Assembly: GCF_000186705.1 (NCBI RefSeq)
Contig: NZ_AEUE01000004.1
Coordinates: forward strand, 434,001 to 498,000
DNA: 64,000 bases
Reading direction: 5' to 3'
Source: Citromicrobium sp. JLT1363
GTDB lineage: Bacteria > Pseudomonadota > Alphaproteobacteria > Sphingomonadales > Sphingomonadaceae
Shown: positions 53,108 through 62,310 of the stretch, in pieces
How the letters are laid out: each line of letters begins with the position of its first letter
How positions within the stretch are numbered: position 1 is the stretch's first letter
The notes under the pieces: model-generated
Database searches by the model: none
Told to the model about the DNA's origin: nothing
Seen by the model: the letters and a program-made list of their open reading frames with translations, nothing else
Program-made: the position numbers and the translations under genes

Positions 53108-55702
53108 ATGCAACTGGTCATCGTCGAATCGCCCGCGAAGGCGAAAACAATCGAGAAATATCTCGGCAAGGACTTCAAGGTTCTCGCCTCCTACGGCCAC
53201 ATCCGCGACCTGCCGCCCAAGGACGGCAGCGTGCGGCCGGACGAGGATTTCGCGATGGACTGGGAGATCTATTCCGACCAGCGCAAGCGTAGCCAGGTCA
53301 AGGCCATCGCCGACGCAGCGAAGAATGCCGACCGCCTCGTTCTCGCAACCGACCCCGACCGCGAGGGGGAGGCGATCAGCTGGCACGTGCTGGACATGCT
53401 CAAGAAGCGCAAAGCCTTGCCGACCAATGTCGACCGGGTGACCTTCAACGCGATCACCAAGGGTGCGGTGACCGAGGCGATGAAGAAGCCGCGCGCGCTC
53501 GACCAGGACCTGATCGACGCCTATCTGGCGCGCCGCGCGCTCGACTACCTGTTCGGCTTCACGCTTTCGCCGGTGCTGTGGCGCAAGCTGCCCGGCGCCA
53601 AGTCGGCGGGCCGCGTGCAGTCGGTCGCGCTGCGCATCATCGTCGACCGTGAGCGTGAGATCGAGGCCTTCAAGGCGGACGAGTACTGGTCGATCGTTGC
53701 GCAGTTCGAACATGACGGTACGGGCTTCGAAGCGCGGCTGGTGACGCTCGACGGCAAGAAGCTGGAGAAGCTGACGCTGGGCGACGAAGCCTCCGCCATG
53801 GCCGCCAAGCAGGCGGTCGAGGAAGGGCGCTTTACGGTCGCCGGGATCGAGACCAAGCCGGTCAAGCGCAATCCCGCGCCGCCGTTCACCACCTCGACCC
53901 TGCAGCAGGAGGCCGCGCGCAAGCTCGGCTTCTCGGCCAGCCACACGATGCGGTGCGCGCAGTCGCTCTACGAAGCGGGCGCGATCACCTACATGCGTAC
54001 CGACGGCGTGAGCATGGACCAGAGCGCCATCGACGCCTGCCGCGATGCGATCACCGATCGCTACTCCGCCGAGTATCGCCCGGAAAAACCGCGTTTTTAC
54101 AAGACCAAGGCGAAGAATGCTCAGGAAGCGCACGAAGCGATCCGGCCGACCGATTTCCGCAAGGACAAGGCAGGATCTGGCGACGAGGCACGGCTTTACG
54201 ACCTGATCTTCAAGCGCGCGCTGGCGAGCCAGATGGCGACCGCGCAGCTCGAACGCACCACCGTAACGCTCACCGAGGGCAGCGGGCAGCACTCGCTTCG
54301 CGCCACCGGCCAGGTGGTGAAGTTCCCCGGCTTCCTCGCAGTCTATCAGGAAGGCTTCGACGACAAGGGCGATGACGAGGACGGCGGTCTGCTGCCGCAC
54401 ATGCGCGAAGGCGATGCCCCGGCGCGCAAGAGCGTCGAGGCCAACCAGCACTTTACCCAGCCACCTCCGCGCTATTCCGAAGCATCGCTGGTCAAACAGC
54501 TGGAGGAGCTCGGCATCGGGCGCCCCTCCACCTACGCCTCCACGATCCAGACGCTGCGCGACCGCGAATACGTGCGGATCGAGAAGAACCGCTTCTTCGC
54601 CGAGGAATCGGGCCGGTTGCTGACCGCCTTCCTCGAACGCTTCTTCCCCACCTATGTCGCCTACGACTTCACCGCAGGGATGGAGGAAGAGCTCGACGAT
54701 GTCTCCGGCGGGCGCGCCGAGTGGAAGGCGATCCTCGAAGCGTTCTGGAAGGACTTCAAGCCGAAGTCCGACGAGGTGATGGAGCAGAAACCGTCGGACA
54801 TCACGGCGGTGCTCGACACGTTCCTGTCCGACTACCTGTTCCCCGAACGCGCCGATGGCAAGGATCCGCGCTTCTGCCCGCTGTGCGACCAGGAAGGGCG
54901 CGCCGGGGGCCGCCTGCACCTGCGCGGTGGTCGCTTCGGTGCGTTTGTGGCCTGTGAAAACTATCCTGAGTGCAAGTTCACCCGCCGCTTCGCGCAGCCG
55001 GGTTCGGATGCGGACGAAGTGGCCGAGGATGCGGTGCTCGGCGAAGATCCGGAAACCGGACTGCCGGTCGAGCGCAAGACGGGCCGTTTCGGGCCGTACC
55101 TGCAGCTGGGCGAGGGCAAGGAGGCCAAGCGTGCCAGCATCCCCAAGGATATCGGCGAGCTTGATCTGGAGATGGCGCTCAAGCTGCTGAGCCTCCCGCG
55201 CATCGTCGGCCAGCATCCGGAGACGGGCAATGACATCGAAGCGTCGATAGGACGTTACGGGCCATACCTGCGTCACGATGGCAAGTATGCCAGGCTCACC
55301 AGCACGGCCGATGTGTTCGACACCGGCATGAACGCCGCGGTCACGCTGCTCGCCGAAGCGGCTCAGAAGGGCGGCCGCGGGCGCGCCAAGGCGGAGCCGA
55401 TCAAGGTTCTCGGCAAGCATCCGACCTCCGAAGCCGAAATGAAGGTGATGCCCGGCCGATATGGCCCCTACGTCACCGACGGCACGACCAACGCGACCAT
55501 CCCCAAGGATGTGAAGCCCGAAGACGTGACCGAGGAGCAGGCGATCGAACTGATCAATGCCCGCATCGCCAAGGGGCCGGCCAAGAAGAAGAAAAAGGCT
55601 CCCGCCAAGAAGAAGGCCCCGGCCAAGAAGGCGGCTGCGAAGAAGCCTGCCGCGAAGAAGGCTCCTGCCAAGAAAGCCACCGCCAAGAAGGCGGACGACT
55701 GA
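53108..55702 (+). CDS. topA: DNA topoisomerase I
   Basis: Type IA topoisomerase of 864 residues that relaxes negative supercoils. The Toprim domain begins LVIVESPAKAKTIEKYLG and has DPDREGEAISWH; the catalytic Tyr295 is in YMRTDG. Several C-terminal topoisomerase repeats follow, the first with a four-Cys zinc motif starting at Cys590 (CPLC...CENYPEC). The last 40 residues are repeats of AKK/APAKK, like a histone H1 tail, likely to increase DNA binding. The stop overlaps the next small gene. Confidence 0.96.
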   Translation: MQLVIVESPAKAKTIEKYLGKDFKVLASYGHIRDLPPKDGSVRPDEDFAMDWEIYSDQRKRSQVKAIADAAKNADRLVLATDPDREGEAISWHVLDMLKKRKALPTNVDRVTFNAITKGAVTEAMKKPRALDQDLIDAYLARRALDYLFGFTLSPVLWRKLPGAKSAGRVQSVALRIIVDREREIEAFKADEYWSIVAQFEHDGTGFEARLVTLDGKKLEKLTLGDEASAMAAKQAVEEGRFTVAGIETKPVKRNPAPPFTTSTLQQEAARKLGFSASHTMRCAQSLYEAGAITYMRTDGVSMDQSAIDACRDAITDRYSAEYRPEKPRFYKTKAKNAQEAHEAIRPTDFRKDKAGSGDEARLYDLIFKRALASQMATAQLERTTVTLTEGSGQHSLRATGQVVKFPGFLAVYQEGFDDKGDDEDGGLLPHMREGDAPARKSVEANQHFTQPPPRYSEASLVKQLEELGIGRPSTYASTIQTLRDREYVRIEKNRFFAEESGRLLTAFLERFFPTYVAYDFTAGMEEELDDVSGGRAEWKAILEAFWKDFKPKSDEVMEQKPSDITAVLDTFLSDYLFPERADGKDPRFCPLCDQEGRAGGRLHLRGGRFGAFVACENYPECKFTRRFAQPGSDADEVAEDAVLGEDPETGLPVERKTGRFGPYLQLGEGKEAKRASIPKDIGELDLEMALKLLSLPRIVGQHPETGNDIEASIGRYGPYLRHDGKYARLTSTADVFDTGMNAAVTLLAEAAQKGGRGRAKAEPIKVLGKHPTSEAEMKVMPGRYGPYVTDGTTNATIPKDVKPEDVTEEQAIELINARIAKGPAKKKKKAPAKKKAPAKKAAAKKPAAKKAPAKKATAKKADD

Positions 55703-55884
55703 TGGCGAAGGACAAGTTCGAGCGGCACAAGCAGCCCTGGACGGGCGAGGAGGCGGGACAGCTGAAGGTGCTGGCCGGCAAGGGGCAAGGCCTCAAGCAG
55801 ATTGCCAAGGCGCTGAACCGCAGCGAGGAATCGACCAGGGACTTCGCCAAGAAGAACAAGATCGCGATTGCGAAAAAGCGATAG
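55702..55884 (+). CDS. Small basic protein, SANT/HTH-like
   Basis: Protein of 60 residues, ATG overlapping the topA stop (TGATG). WTGEEAGQLKVLAGKGQGLKQIAKALNRSEES resembles a SANT/Myb or GcrA-like helix-turn-helix, with Trp at the start and many Lys. It may bind DNA alongside topoisomerase I; that role is inferred from coupling only. Confidence 0.7.
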   Translation: MAKDKFERHKQPWTGEEAGQLKVLAGKGQGLKQIAKALNRSEESTRDFAKKNKIAIAKKR

Positions 55885-55930
55885 GAGAGGGCTTCTGGAG
55901 AGCGAGCTTGGAGGACATGGCGCGCGGCGG

Positions 55931-55950
55931 CCCCCGGTCATGACCGGGGG
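55931..55950. promoter_or_regulatory. Perfect 20-base palindrome overlapping a ribosome site
   Basis: cccccggtcatgaccggggg reads the same on both strands. Its right arm runs into the ribosome site gggggagg of the deacetylase gene (start 55960). In RNA it could fold and hide that site. In DNA it could be an operator. Confidence 0.5.
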
Positions 55951-55959
55951 AGGATTGCG

Positions 55960-56799
55960 GTGATCCGCTGGTTGCTGGCTTTTGCTCTGGGCGGCGTGCT
56001 CTCGGCTTGCGCGTCGCTGACGGACGTCGAAGAGGCCGGTTCGAGCCCGGCCCCCGCCATCGTCTTGAAGCTCGACGATTTTCGTGCCGACGGCGGCGTT
56101 CACCCGGGCTGGGAAGAGGTTTTTCGCTTTCTCGAAGCGCAGGATGTGACCGCCACGATCGGCGTGATCGGCGAGGGGCTGGAGGAACCCCGGCAAGAGG
56201 CGGTGGACTGGCTGCTTGCCCGCGATGCGCGAGGCCACGAGCTGTGGAACCACGGTTACTGCCATTGCCGCAGCGGAGAGGGCACGGCGCATGTCCGCGA
56301 ATTCCGGGGGCGTTCGCTGGCGGAGCAGCAAGCGGCCATCGCGCGCACGCAATACCTGGGCGAGCGGATGCTGGGAATTACCTTCTCAACGTTCGGCGCG
56401 CCCTACAACAGCACGGATGCGAACACTGCACGTGTGCTGGCCGATCGCGACGATGTGCGCGTATGGATGTACAAGGACACGAGCGAGGAAGCCGCGCCAT
56501 CGCGCAAAAGTCCGCTACCGCGCATCGCGGCGGTCAATATCGAATACCCGGTGCACATCCCCGATTTCGAGAGTTTCCGCGCCGGATATGCGGCGCATCG
56601 CGATGAACCGGTGCTGGTGATCCAGGGCCATCCGCGAAGCTGGGTCGACGACCCGGCGCGGATGGAAGAGTTCAGGCGGATCGTGATGTTCCTGAAGGCG
56701 CAAGGTGCGCGATTCGTCACGCCGACCGAGGCCGTGCGGGAACGGGAAGCGGCGTCCTCCGCCAACGACCCTGCGGCTGCCCGCGAGGCTGGCCGATAG
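55960..56799 (+). CDS. Polysaccharide deacetylase-like lipoprotein
   Basis: Protein of 279 residues starting at GTG with gggggagg upstream. A lipobox LSAC puts the lipidated Cys at residue 17. The NodB-type fold shows VLKLDDFRADGG (the DD region), NHGYCH and QGHPRSW, matching the positions of metal ligands in carbohydrate esterase family 4 relatives. It would remove acetyl groups from an envelope glycan, but the DDF variant is common among divergent members whose substrate is unknown. Confidence 0.82.
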   Translation: MIRWLLAFALGGVLSACASLTDVEEAGSSPAPAIVLKLDDFRADGGVHPGWEEVFRFLEAQDVTATIGVIGEGLEEPRQEAVDWLLARDARGHELWNHGYCHCRSGEGTAHVREFRGRSLAEQQAAIARTQYLGERMLGITFSTFGAPYNSTDANTARVLADRDDVRVWMYKDTSEEAAPSRKSPLPRIAAVNIEYPVHIPDFESFRAGYAAHRDEPVLVIQGHPRSWVDDPARMEEFRRIVMFLKAQGARFVTPTEAVREREAASSANDPAAAREAGR

Positions 56800-56801
56800 C
56801 G

Positions 56802-56822
56802 GCGGGGACGCCCTGTCCCCGC
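56802..56822. terminator. Hairpin between convergent deacetylase and lipoprotein genes
   Basis: GCGGGGAC (56802-56809) pairs with GTCCCCGC (56815-56822), loop of five. It occupies the 32-base gap of two converging genes and could act in both directions. No U tract. Confidence 0.5.
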
Positions 56823-56831
56823 GTCGTCACG

Positions 56832-57251
56832 CTACTGCGCCACCGGCACTTCGGTAATCACCACCACCGGGCGATCCGCGCAGGTGATCATGATCTCGCG
56901 GATCTGCGAATAGGGTGTCGGTTCGCTATAACGCACCTCGGTAGGCGTGATCACCTGCGTCACCGGCCCATCGGGCGGCGTGACTTCCATGCGGAAACGC
57001 AGGCCCGGCGGTTGCATCCGGTCGGCGGGCCCTCCCACCAGCTCCAGCGAATAGCCGGGCGTGGGCATGTCGACACTGCCGGTGATGTGCAGCGTGCGCT
57101 GCGCATCCGGTCCGGGCATGGCATTGATCCATGCCTGCCAATCGCGGCTCACCGTTGGGCAGCTTGCCGATCCGTCATCGGGTACGGTGGCGCATGCACT
57201 CAACGCGAGGGAGGCGGCGAGGGTGACGGGAAGGGCGGTGGTGATGCGCAT
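56832..57251 (-). CDS. Small lipoprotein, unknown function
   Basis: Protein of 139 residues with signal and lipobox (LALSAC, Cys20). The mature part begins TVPDDGSASCPTVSRDWQAW and has a short beta-rich body ending EVPVAQ. I know no named family. It is on the same strand, 41 bases downstream of era. Confidence 0.75.
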   Translation of the reverse strand: MRITTALPVTLAASLALSACATVPDDGSASCPTVSRDWQAWINAMPGPDAQRTLHITGSVDMPTPGYSLELVGGPADRMQPPGLRFRMEVTPPDGPVTQVITPTEVRYSEPTPYSQIREIMITCADRPVVVITEVPVAQ

Positions 57252-57292
57252 GCGAGACTCTCTGTGAAGGTTGTGCCGGAAGGTTAGCGCGA

Positions 57293-58237
57293 TCAGCGCA
57301 CCCAGTCCAAGCCCATTTCCTCGAAGATTTCCTTGTCCTCCGACCAGTTCTCGGTCGCCTTGACGTGCAGGAACAGGTGGACCTTGCGGCCCAGCAACTC
57401 GCTCAGTTCCTCGCGCGCGGCGGAGCCGATTTCCTTGATCCGGCTGCCGCCCTTGCCCAGCACGATCGCGCGCTGGTTTTCGCGCGCAACCACGATCTGC
57501 TGGTGGATTTCCACGCTGCCGTCCTTGCGCTCGACATATTTCTCGGGCCGCACCGCGCTGTCGTAAGGCAGTTCCTCGTGCAGCTGGCGGTAGAGCTGTT
57601 CGCGCGTGATCTCGGTCGCCAGCAGGCGTTCGGACGCGTCGGAGACCTGATCTTCGGGATACATCCACACGCCTTCGGGCATTTCGGCCGCCAGCGCGTC
57701 CTTCAACTCGGGCACGCCATCGCCGGTGAGCGCGGAAATGAAGTATATCTCCGCGAACTCGACCTTGCCGGAAAGCTCCTGCGCCAGCGCCAGCAGGGGC
57801 TCCTTCCTGGCGACATCCACCTTGTTGAGGACCAGGATCTTCTTCTCGGGACGGCCGGCCAGCTGTTCCAGCAGCGGCTCCAGCTCGTGTCGGCGCTGCT
57901 TCACCGGATCGACCAGCAGCAGCACCGCGTCCGCGCTTTCCGCACCTTCCCACGCCGCGCTCACCATCGCGCGGTCGAGCCGGCGGCGGGGCGCGAAGAT
58001 GCCCGGCGTATCGACCAGGATCATCTGTGTGCTGGCCTCGTCGCTCTCGTGCAGCGCGATGCCCAGCATGCGCGCGCGCGTCGTCTGCGCCTTGGCGCTG
58101 ACGATGGCGACCTTCTGGCCCACCAGCGCATTGACCAGCGTGGACTTGCCCGCATTGGGCGCGCCGAGCACGGCGACCACGCCGCATTTCTGCTTTTTCT
58201 CGCCGCTCTTGGCGGATGAATTTTCTGTATCGGTCAT
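57293..58237 (-). CDS. era: GTPase Era
   Basis: Ribosome-assembly GTPase of 314 residues. G1 GAPNAGKST, G3 DTPG, G4 NKVD and G5-like SALTGDG are in order in the first 170 residues. A KH domain follows, with VARENQRAIVLGKGGSRIKEIG. It binds 16S rRNA during 30S maturation. It is third in the lepB-rnc-era run. Confidence 0.96.
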   Translation of the reverse strand: MTDTENSSAKSGEKKQKCGVVAVLGAPNAGKSTLVNALVGQKVAIVSAKAQTTRARMLGIALHESDEASTQMILVDTPGIFAPRRRLDRAMVSAAWEGAESADAVLLLVDPVKQRRHELEPLLEQLAGRPEKKILVLNKVDVARKEPLLALAQELSGKVEFAEIYFISALTGDGVPELKDALAAEMPEGVWMYPEDQVSDASERLLATEITREQLYRQLHEELPYDSAVRPEKYVERKDGSVEIHQQIVVARENQRAIVLGKGGSRIKEIGSAAREELSELLGRKVHLFLHVKATENWSEDKEIFEEMGLDWVR

Positions 58238-58282
58238 ATCCCGCTCGTCCTGAGCCTGTCGAAGGGCGAGCGCAAGCGCGCG

Positions 58283-58954
58283 CTACCCATAGCGCTCCAT
58301 AAACGCTTTTGCCGCCGCCGTTTCCGCTTCCTGCTTGCTGCTTGCCATCGCTTCTGCCTCGCCGACATTCCTCACCGAAACCCGGACGGTGAAGCGCGCG
58401 GCATGATCGGGGCCGGATCGGTCGATCAGCGCGTATTCGGGCGGGCGCCGGCGATTGCCCGCCGCCCATTCCTGCAGCGCGGACTTTGGATGTTTCGCGC
58501 GACCGGCATCGCCTTCCACCGCGTCCGCCCATAGCCGCCGCACGAGCGTCTTGGCATCGTCGAAACCGGCCTCGCGCATCTGGGCGCCGAGCAGCGATTC
58601 CATCACGTCGCCAAGGATATTGTCGCTGCCGGCAGCGCCGTCGTCGCGCGCCTGCCTGCCCAGCCGCACATGCTCGGGCACGCCGATCTTTCGCGCCACC
58701 CCAGCGCAGGCCTGCTTGCTGACCAGCGCGTTGAGCCGCTGGGCCAGCGCCCCTTCGGCCGCGTCCGTCTGCGTTTCGAACAGCCATTCCGCAATCGTCA
58801 GGCCGAGCACGCGATCGCCCAGGAATTCGAGCCGCTGATAGTCGCGGCTTTCGCCCAGGCTGCCATGCGTCAGCGCTTCGACCCACAGCGCTTCGTCGCG
58901 CGCGGCAAAGCCGATACCCTGGAGCCAGGATCTGGTCTTGCGCCACTCGCTCAT
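58283..58954 (-). CDS. rnc: Ribonuclease III
   Basis: Double-strand RNA endonuclease of 223 residues. The catalytic signature QRLEFLGDRVLGL near 40-52 and the second acidic cluster DVMESLLGA near 115 are intact. A double-stranded RNA-binding domain occupies about 155-223. It processes rRNA and mRNA. It is 13 bases after lepB. Confidence 0.96.
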   Translation of the reverse strand: MSEWRKTRSWLQGIGFAARDEALWVEALTHGSLGESRDYQRLEFLGDRVLGLTIAEWLFETQTDAAEGALAQRLNALVSKQACAGVARKIGVPEHVRLGRQARDDGAAGSDNILGDVMESLLGAQMREAGFDDAKTLVRRLWADAVEGDAGRAKHPKSALQEWAAGNRRRPPEYALIDRSGPDHAARFTVRVSVRNVGEAEAMASSKQEAETAAAKAFMERYG

Positions 58955-58967
58955 GCAAAACTCCCGA

Positions 58968-59798
58968 TCACAGTGCCTGCCCTGTCCGTTCGTCCCGCAG
59001 CGCCTCGAACCAGCTTTCGGGGTCGAGCCACCGGGCCGATCCGTCGGTCGACCACAGGATCGATCCGGCCTGGCCGACCAGCTTGTCCTGACTGACGAAG
59101 CCGATGCCGCCGCCGGGCACTGCGGGGAAGCGGCTGTCCATTGAGTTGTCGCGGTTGTCGCCCAGCAGGAACATCGTACCGGCGGGCACCGTGCGCGGGC
59201 CCCAGTCGTCCTGCCCGGTCGCTCCGTAGTCGATAACTTCGTAGCTTACGCCCGACGGCAGGTATTCGCGATTGCGGGTGTAGTGACAGTCCGCACCGCC
59301 TGCGGGGCGCGCTTCCTCGCGCCCGCCCCAGCCGCAGGGGTTGTTGGGCGTTACCGGAACGATTGCATCGTCGGTGGCCGACTGGCTGAGCGTCTGACCA
59401 TTGAGGATCACATATCCGCCGCGCAGTTCCACCTCGTCGCCCGGCAGGCCGATCACGCGCTTGACGTAATCCGTGTGGTCGACCGGGTGCTTGAAGATCA
59501 CGATGTCGCCGCGCTGGGGCTGGTGTGCGAACCAGCGGCCCGGAATCAGCGGCAGATCGAACGGCAGCGAATTGCTCGAATAGCCGTAGGGCCATTTCTT
59601 CGCCGCGATCGTATCGCCAGGCATCAGGCGGGGCATCATGCTCTCGCTCGGGATCGTGAACAGCGAGAATGCGAAGGTGCGCACGGTCAGCGCGAAAAGG
59701 GCGACCAGCAGCACAAGCGTCAGCAGGCTTGCCAGCCCGCCGCCGCGCGCATCGTCTCCGGCCTCGTGCGCCGGGCCTGCTTCGCCCTTTTCATCCAT
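58968..59798 (-). CDS. lepB: Signal peptidase I
   Basis: Inner-membrane peptidase of 276 residues that removes signal peptides. One N-terminal helix lies at about 22-42, then IPSESMMPRLMPGD with the catalytic Ser, DYVKRVIGLPGDEVELR with the catalytic Lys, and GDNRDNSMDSR. ATG 59798 is chosen; a GTG two codons upstream is possible. It is first in the lepB-rnc-era cluster and divergent from pgi. Confidence 0.96.
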   Translation of the reverse strand: MDEKGEAGPAHEAGDDARGGGLASLLTLVLLVALFALTVRTFAFSLFTIPSESMMPRLMPGDTIAAKKWPYGYSSNSLPFDLPLIPGRWFAHQPQRGDIVIFKHPVDHTDYVKRVIGLPGDEVELRGGYVILNGQTLSQSATDDAIVPVTPNNPCGWGGREEARPAGGADCHYTRNREYLPSGVSYEVIDYGATGQDDWGPRTVPAGTMFLLGDNRDNSMDSRFPAVPGGGIGFVSQDKLVGQAGSILWSTDGSARWLDPESWFEALRDERTGQAL

Positions 59799-59843
59799 CG
59801 CCACAGCACCTAGGCGCTAAGGGCAGGCAGGCAACAGGATTTT

Positions 59844-61391
59844 GTGCAGATGAGCGACAGCAGGACAGCGGCGTGGGACCGGATCGAGGCTTTGCCCCAG
59901 GCGAGCCTGAGCGATCTTTTCGCGGGCGACGATGCCCGCGTGGACCGGCTTTCGGGCCGGATCGACTGGGGTGAAGGGGAGGACGCCGCCGGTATCCGCT
60001 TCGACTGGTCGAAAACACACCTCACGGCAGACCTGCTCGACGCGTTCGATGGCCTGGCCGAGGCGAGCGATTTTGCGGCCAGACGAGCCGAACTGTTCGC
60101 TGGCGAGCCGATCAACGTGACGGAAGGCCGGGCGGCCGAACACACGGCGCAGCGCGGATCGGGCAGCGAGGCGAGCGTCGAGGAAGCGGACGCGCTGCGC
60201 ACGCGCATGCAGATGCTGGTCGAAGCGATCCGCGAGGGTGCGCTGGGCGATGTGAACCATCTGATCCACATCGGCATCGGCGGCTCCGCGCTGGGGCCCG
60301 ATCTGGCGGTCGACGCGCTCACGCGGGACCTCGCCTATGTCGATTGCCACGTCGTATCGAACATCGACGGGGTCGCTCTGGAAGAGGCGTTTGCGGCGTG
60401 CGATCCGGCGACCACGCTGGTCGCGGTAGCCTCCAAGACCTTCACCACGATCGAGACCATGACCAACGCCGAAAGCGCGATGCGCTGGCTGCGCGAGGGC
60501 GGGGTGTCCGACCCGCATGGCCGCGTGATCGCGCTGACCGCCAATCCCGAACGCGCGGTGGAATGGGGCGTGGACGAAACCCGTGTGCTGCCCTTCATGG
60601 AAAGCGTCGGCGGGCGCTATTCGCTGTGGTCGAGCATCGGTTTTCCTGTCGCGCTGGCCGCGGGGTGGGACGAATTCGCCGCGATGCTGGAAGGGGCTGC
60701 GGCGGTCGATGCGCATTTCCGCGACACCGACGGACGCGACAACCTGCCGCTGCGTGCTGCTTTCGCGGACCAGTATTATGCCCGCGTGCGCGGCTGCCAG
60801 ACCCGCGCGGTGTTTGCGTATGACGAGCGGCTGGCGCTGTTCCCCAGCTACCTCCAGCAGCTGGAAATGGAGAGCAACGGGAAACGCGTGACGTCGGATG
60901 GTGAGCCGGTCGACGGGCCGACAGCTCCGATCACCTGGGGCGGGGTGGGGACCGATGCGCAGCACGCGGTGTTCCAGCTCCTGCACCAGGGCACCCACAT
61001 GGTCCCGGTCGACTTCATTGCCAGCATCGCGCCGGGCGACGCGCTCGACCCGGCGCATCATGCCATCCTGCTGACCAACTGCTTCGCGCAGGGCGCGGCG
61101 CTGATGGCGGGCGGCAAAATGAGCGCGGATGGCAAGGACCCCGCGCGCGAGTTCCCCGGCAACCGTCCCAGCGCAACGATCCTGTGCGACGATCTCGACG
61201 CGGCGACCCTGGGCGCGCTGATCGCCTTCCACGAACACCGCACATTCGCCAACGCGGTGCTGATGGGCATCAACCCCTTCGACCAGTTCGGCGTCGAGCT
61301 GGGCAAGAAGATGGCCAGGGATATCGAGGGCGGCGCGGCGGAGTTCGATGCGAGCACCAAGGCGCTGCTGGAGGCGAGCGGGCTGGGTTGA
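59844..61391 (+). CDS. pgi: Glucose-6-phosphate isomerase
   Basis: Phosphosugar isomerase of 515 residues, interconverting glucose 6-phosphate and fructose 6-phosphate. It has the SIS fold, GIGGSALGPDLAVDAL, ASKTFTT, GGRYSLWSSIGFPVAL (family signature) and the C-terminal catalytic lysine region DQFGVELGKKM. An internal Met two codons on is an alternative start. It is divergent from lepB, 45 bases apart. Confidence 0.96.
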   Translation: MQMSDSRTAAWDRIEALPQASLSDLFAGDDARVDRLSGRIDWGEGEDAAGIRFDWSKTHLTADLLDAFDGLAEASDFAARRAELFAGEPINVTEGRAAEHTAQRGSGSEASVEEADALRTRMQMLVEAIREGALGDVNHLIHIGIGGSALGPDLAVDALTRDLAYVDCHVVSNIDGVALEEAFAACDPATTLVAVASKTFTTIETMTNAESAMRWLREGGVSDPHGRVIALTANPERAVEWGVDETRVLPFMESVGGRYSLWSSIGFPVALAAGWDEFAAMLEGAAAVDAHFRDTDGRDNLPLRAAFADQYYARVRGCQTRAVFAYDERLALFPSYLQQLEMESNGKRVTSDGEPVDGPTAPITWGGVGTDAQHAVFQLLHQGTHMVPVDFIASIAPGDALDPAHHAILLTNCFAQGAALMAGGKMSADGKDPAREFPGNRPSATILCDDLDAATLGALIAFHEHRTFANAVLMGINPFDQFGVELGKKMARDIEGGAAEFDASTKALLEASGLG

Positions 61392-61520
61392 GTGCATGGG
61401 ATGAGAGGCGGTGCGCTGCTCACCCTCTTTCGCCTGCCACTTAACCGATGTGAAATTCTGAAAGGTTTGCAGCGTCGTGCGTTTACGTTGCGGGCTCACA
61501 CAAACCTTGAAGGATCCCCC

Positions 61521-62183
61521 ATGAACCATCGTCTCAAACTGACCGCACTGGTCTCCACAGCCGCGCTCGCGCTCGCCGCGTGCGGTTCCGAGGATGTCGA
61601 GAACACTGCGATCGATGATGTCGACGAGATCGTGGACGATGATGTCAACGCCGATGACGATGCCTATCCGGTCGGCGGTGACCTCGACGAGGACCAGCAG
61701 ACGCGCTTCGACGAGATGGACCGGCAGGCCGTCAGCGACGAATACGACCGCAACCGCGATGCCATGGCGGATGAGATGGAATCCGGCGGCGGCATGGACG
61801 ACAGCTCCACGAGCGCAGGCTCGATGGACGATGAAACCACCGCAGGCGGATCGGGCGGCGACACGATGGCCTCGTCCGGTGATTCGGCTTCGACCAGCGG
61901 TTCGGACATGTCGGGCGAAAGCCAGATGATGCCGCGCAGCCGGATGGATTTCGCTTTTCTCGACCGGAACGACGATGGCGAGCTGTCCGTCGCCGAATAT
62001 GCGATCTGGGCGCTGCCGACCGATCCGACGGAGCCTGCACGCAACGACGCAAAGGCGCCTTATCTGACGCAGAGCCAGATCAACGAGGCGGGTCAGACCT
62101 TCTTCTACTTCGACGAAGATGGCGACAGCTATCTTTCGCAGTCGGAATTCCAAGCGGCACGCAATTCGGCGCGCACGCCGTAA
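61521..62183 (+). CDS. Acidic EF-hand lipoprotein
   Basis: Protein of 220 residues with signal and lipobox (LALAAC, Cys21). A long Asp/Ser/Gly/Met-rich, probably disordered segment (25-135) leads to two EF-hand loops: DRNDDGELSVAEY (about 149-161) and DEDGDSYLSQSEF (about 196-208). It probably binds Ca2+ in the periplasm. The upstream 129 bases may hold its own promoter. Partner and function are unknown. Confidence 0.82.
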   Translation: MNHRLKLTALVSTAALALAACGSEDVENTAIDDVDEIVDDDVNADDDAYPVGGDLDEDQQTRFDEMDRQAVSDEYDRNRDAMADEMESGGGMDDSSTSAGSMDDETTAGGSGGDTMASSGDSASTSGSDMSGESQMMPRSRMDFAFLDRNDDGELSVAEYAIWALPTDPTEPARNDAKAPYLTQSQINEAGQTFFYFDEDGDSYLSQSEFQAARNSARTP

Positions 62184-62248
62184 AGGCTTCACAGGCTTCC
62201 CCGGGGATCGATGCGGCGGTTCGGCGCCGTCGCCATCGATCTTCAACC

Positions 62249-62281
62249 AGAGGGCGCAGGAACGTGGTTCTTGCGCCCTCT
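62249..62281. terminator. Strong bidirectional terminator hairpin
   Basis: AGAGGGCGCA (62249-62258) pairs with TGCGCCCTCT (62272-62281), a perfect 10-base stem followed by TTC. It lies between the convergent EF-hand lipoprotein and MgtC-like genes. It is the best terminator in the window. Confidence 0.8.
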
Positions 62282-62310
62282 TTCATGAGATTTGTCCGTC
62301 GGAAAGAGGC

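Noticed and set aside
52922-55420. Open frame of 832 codons opposite topA
   Set aside because: The plus strand encodes an intact topoisomerase I; the antisense translation is Arg/Leu/Gly-rich without domains.
59817-62246. Open frame of 809 codons opposite pgi and the EF-hand lipoprotein
   Set aside because: Shadow of two real genes and their spacer; no recognisable motif.
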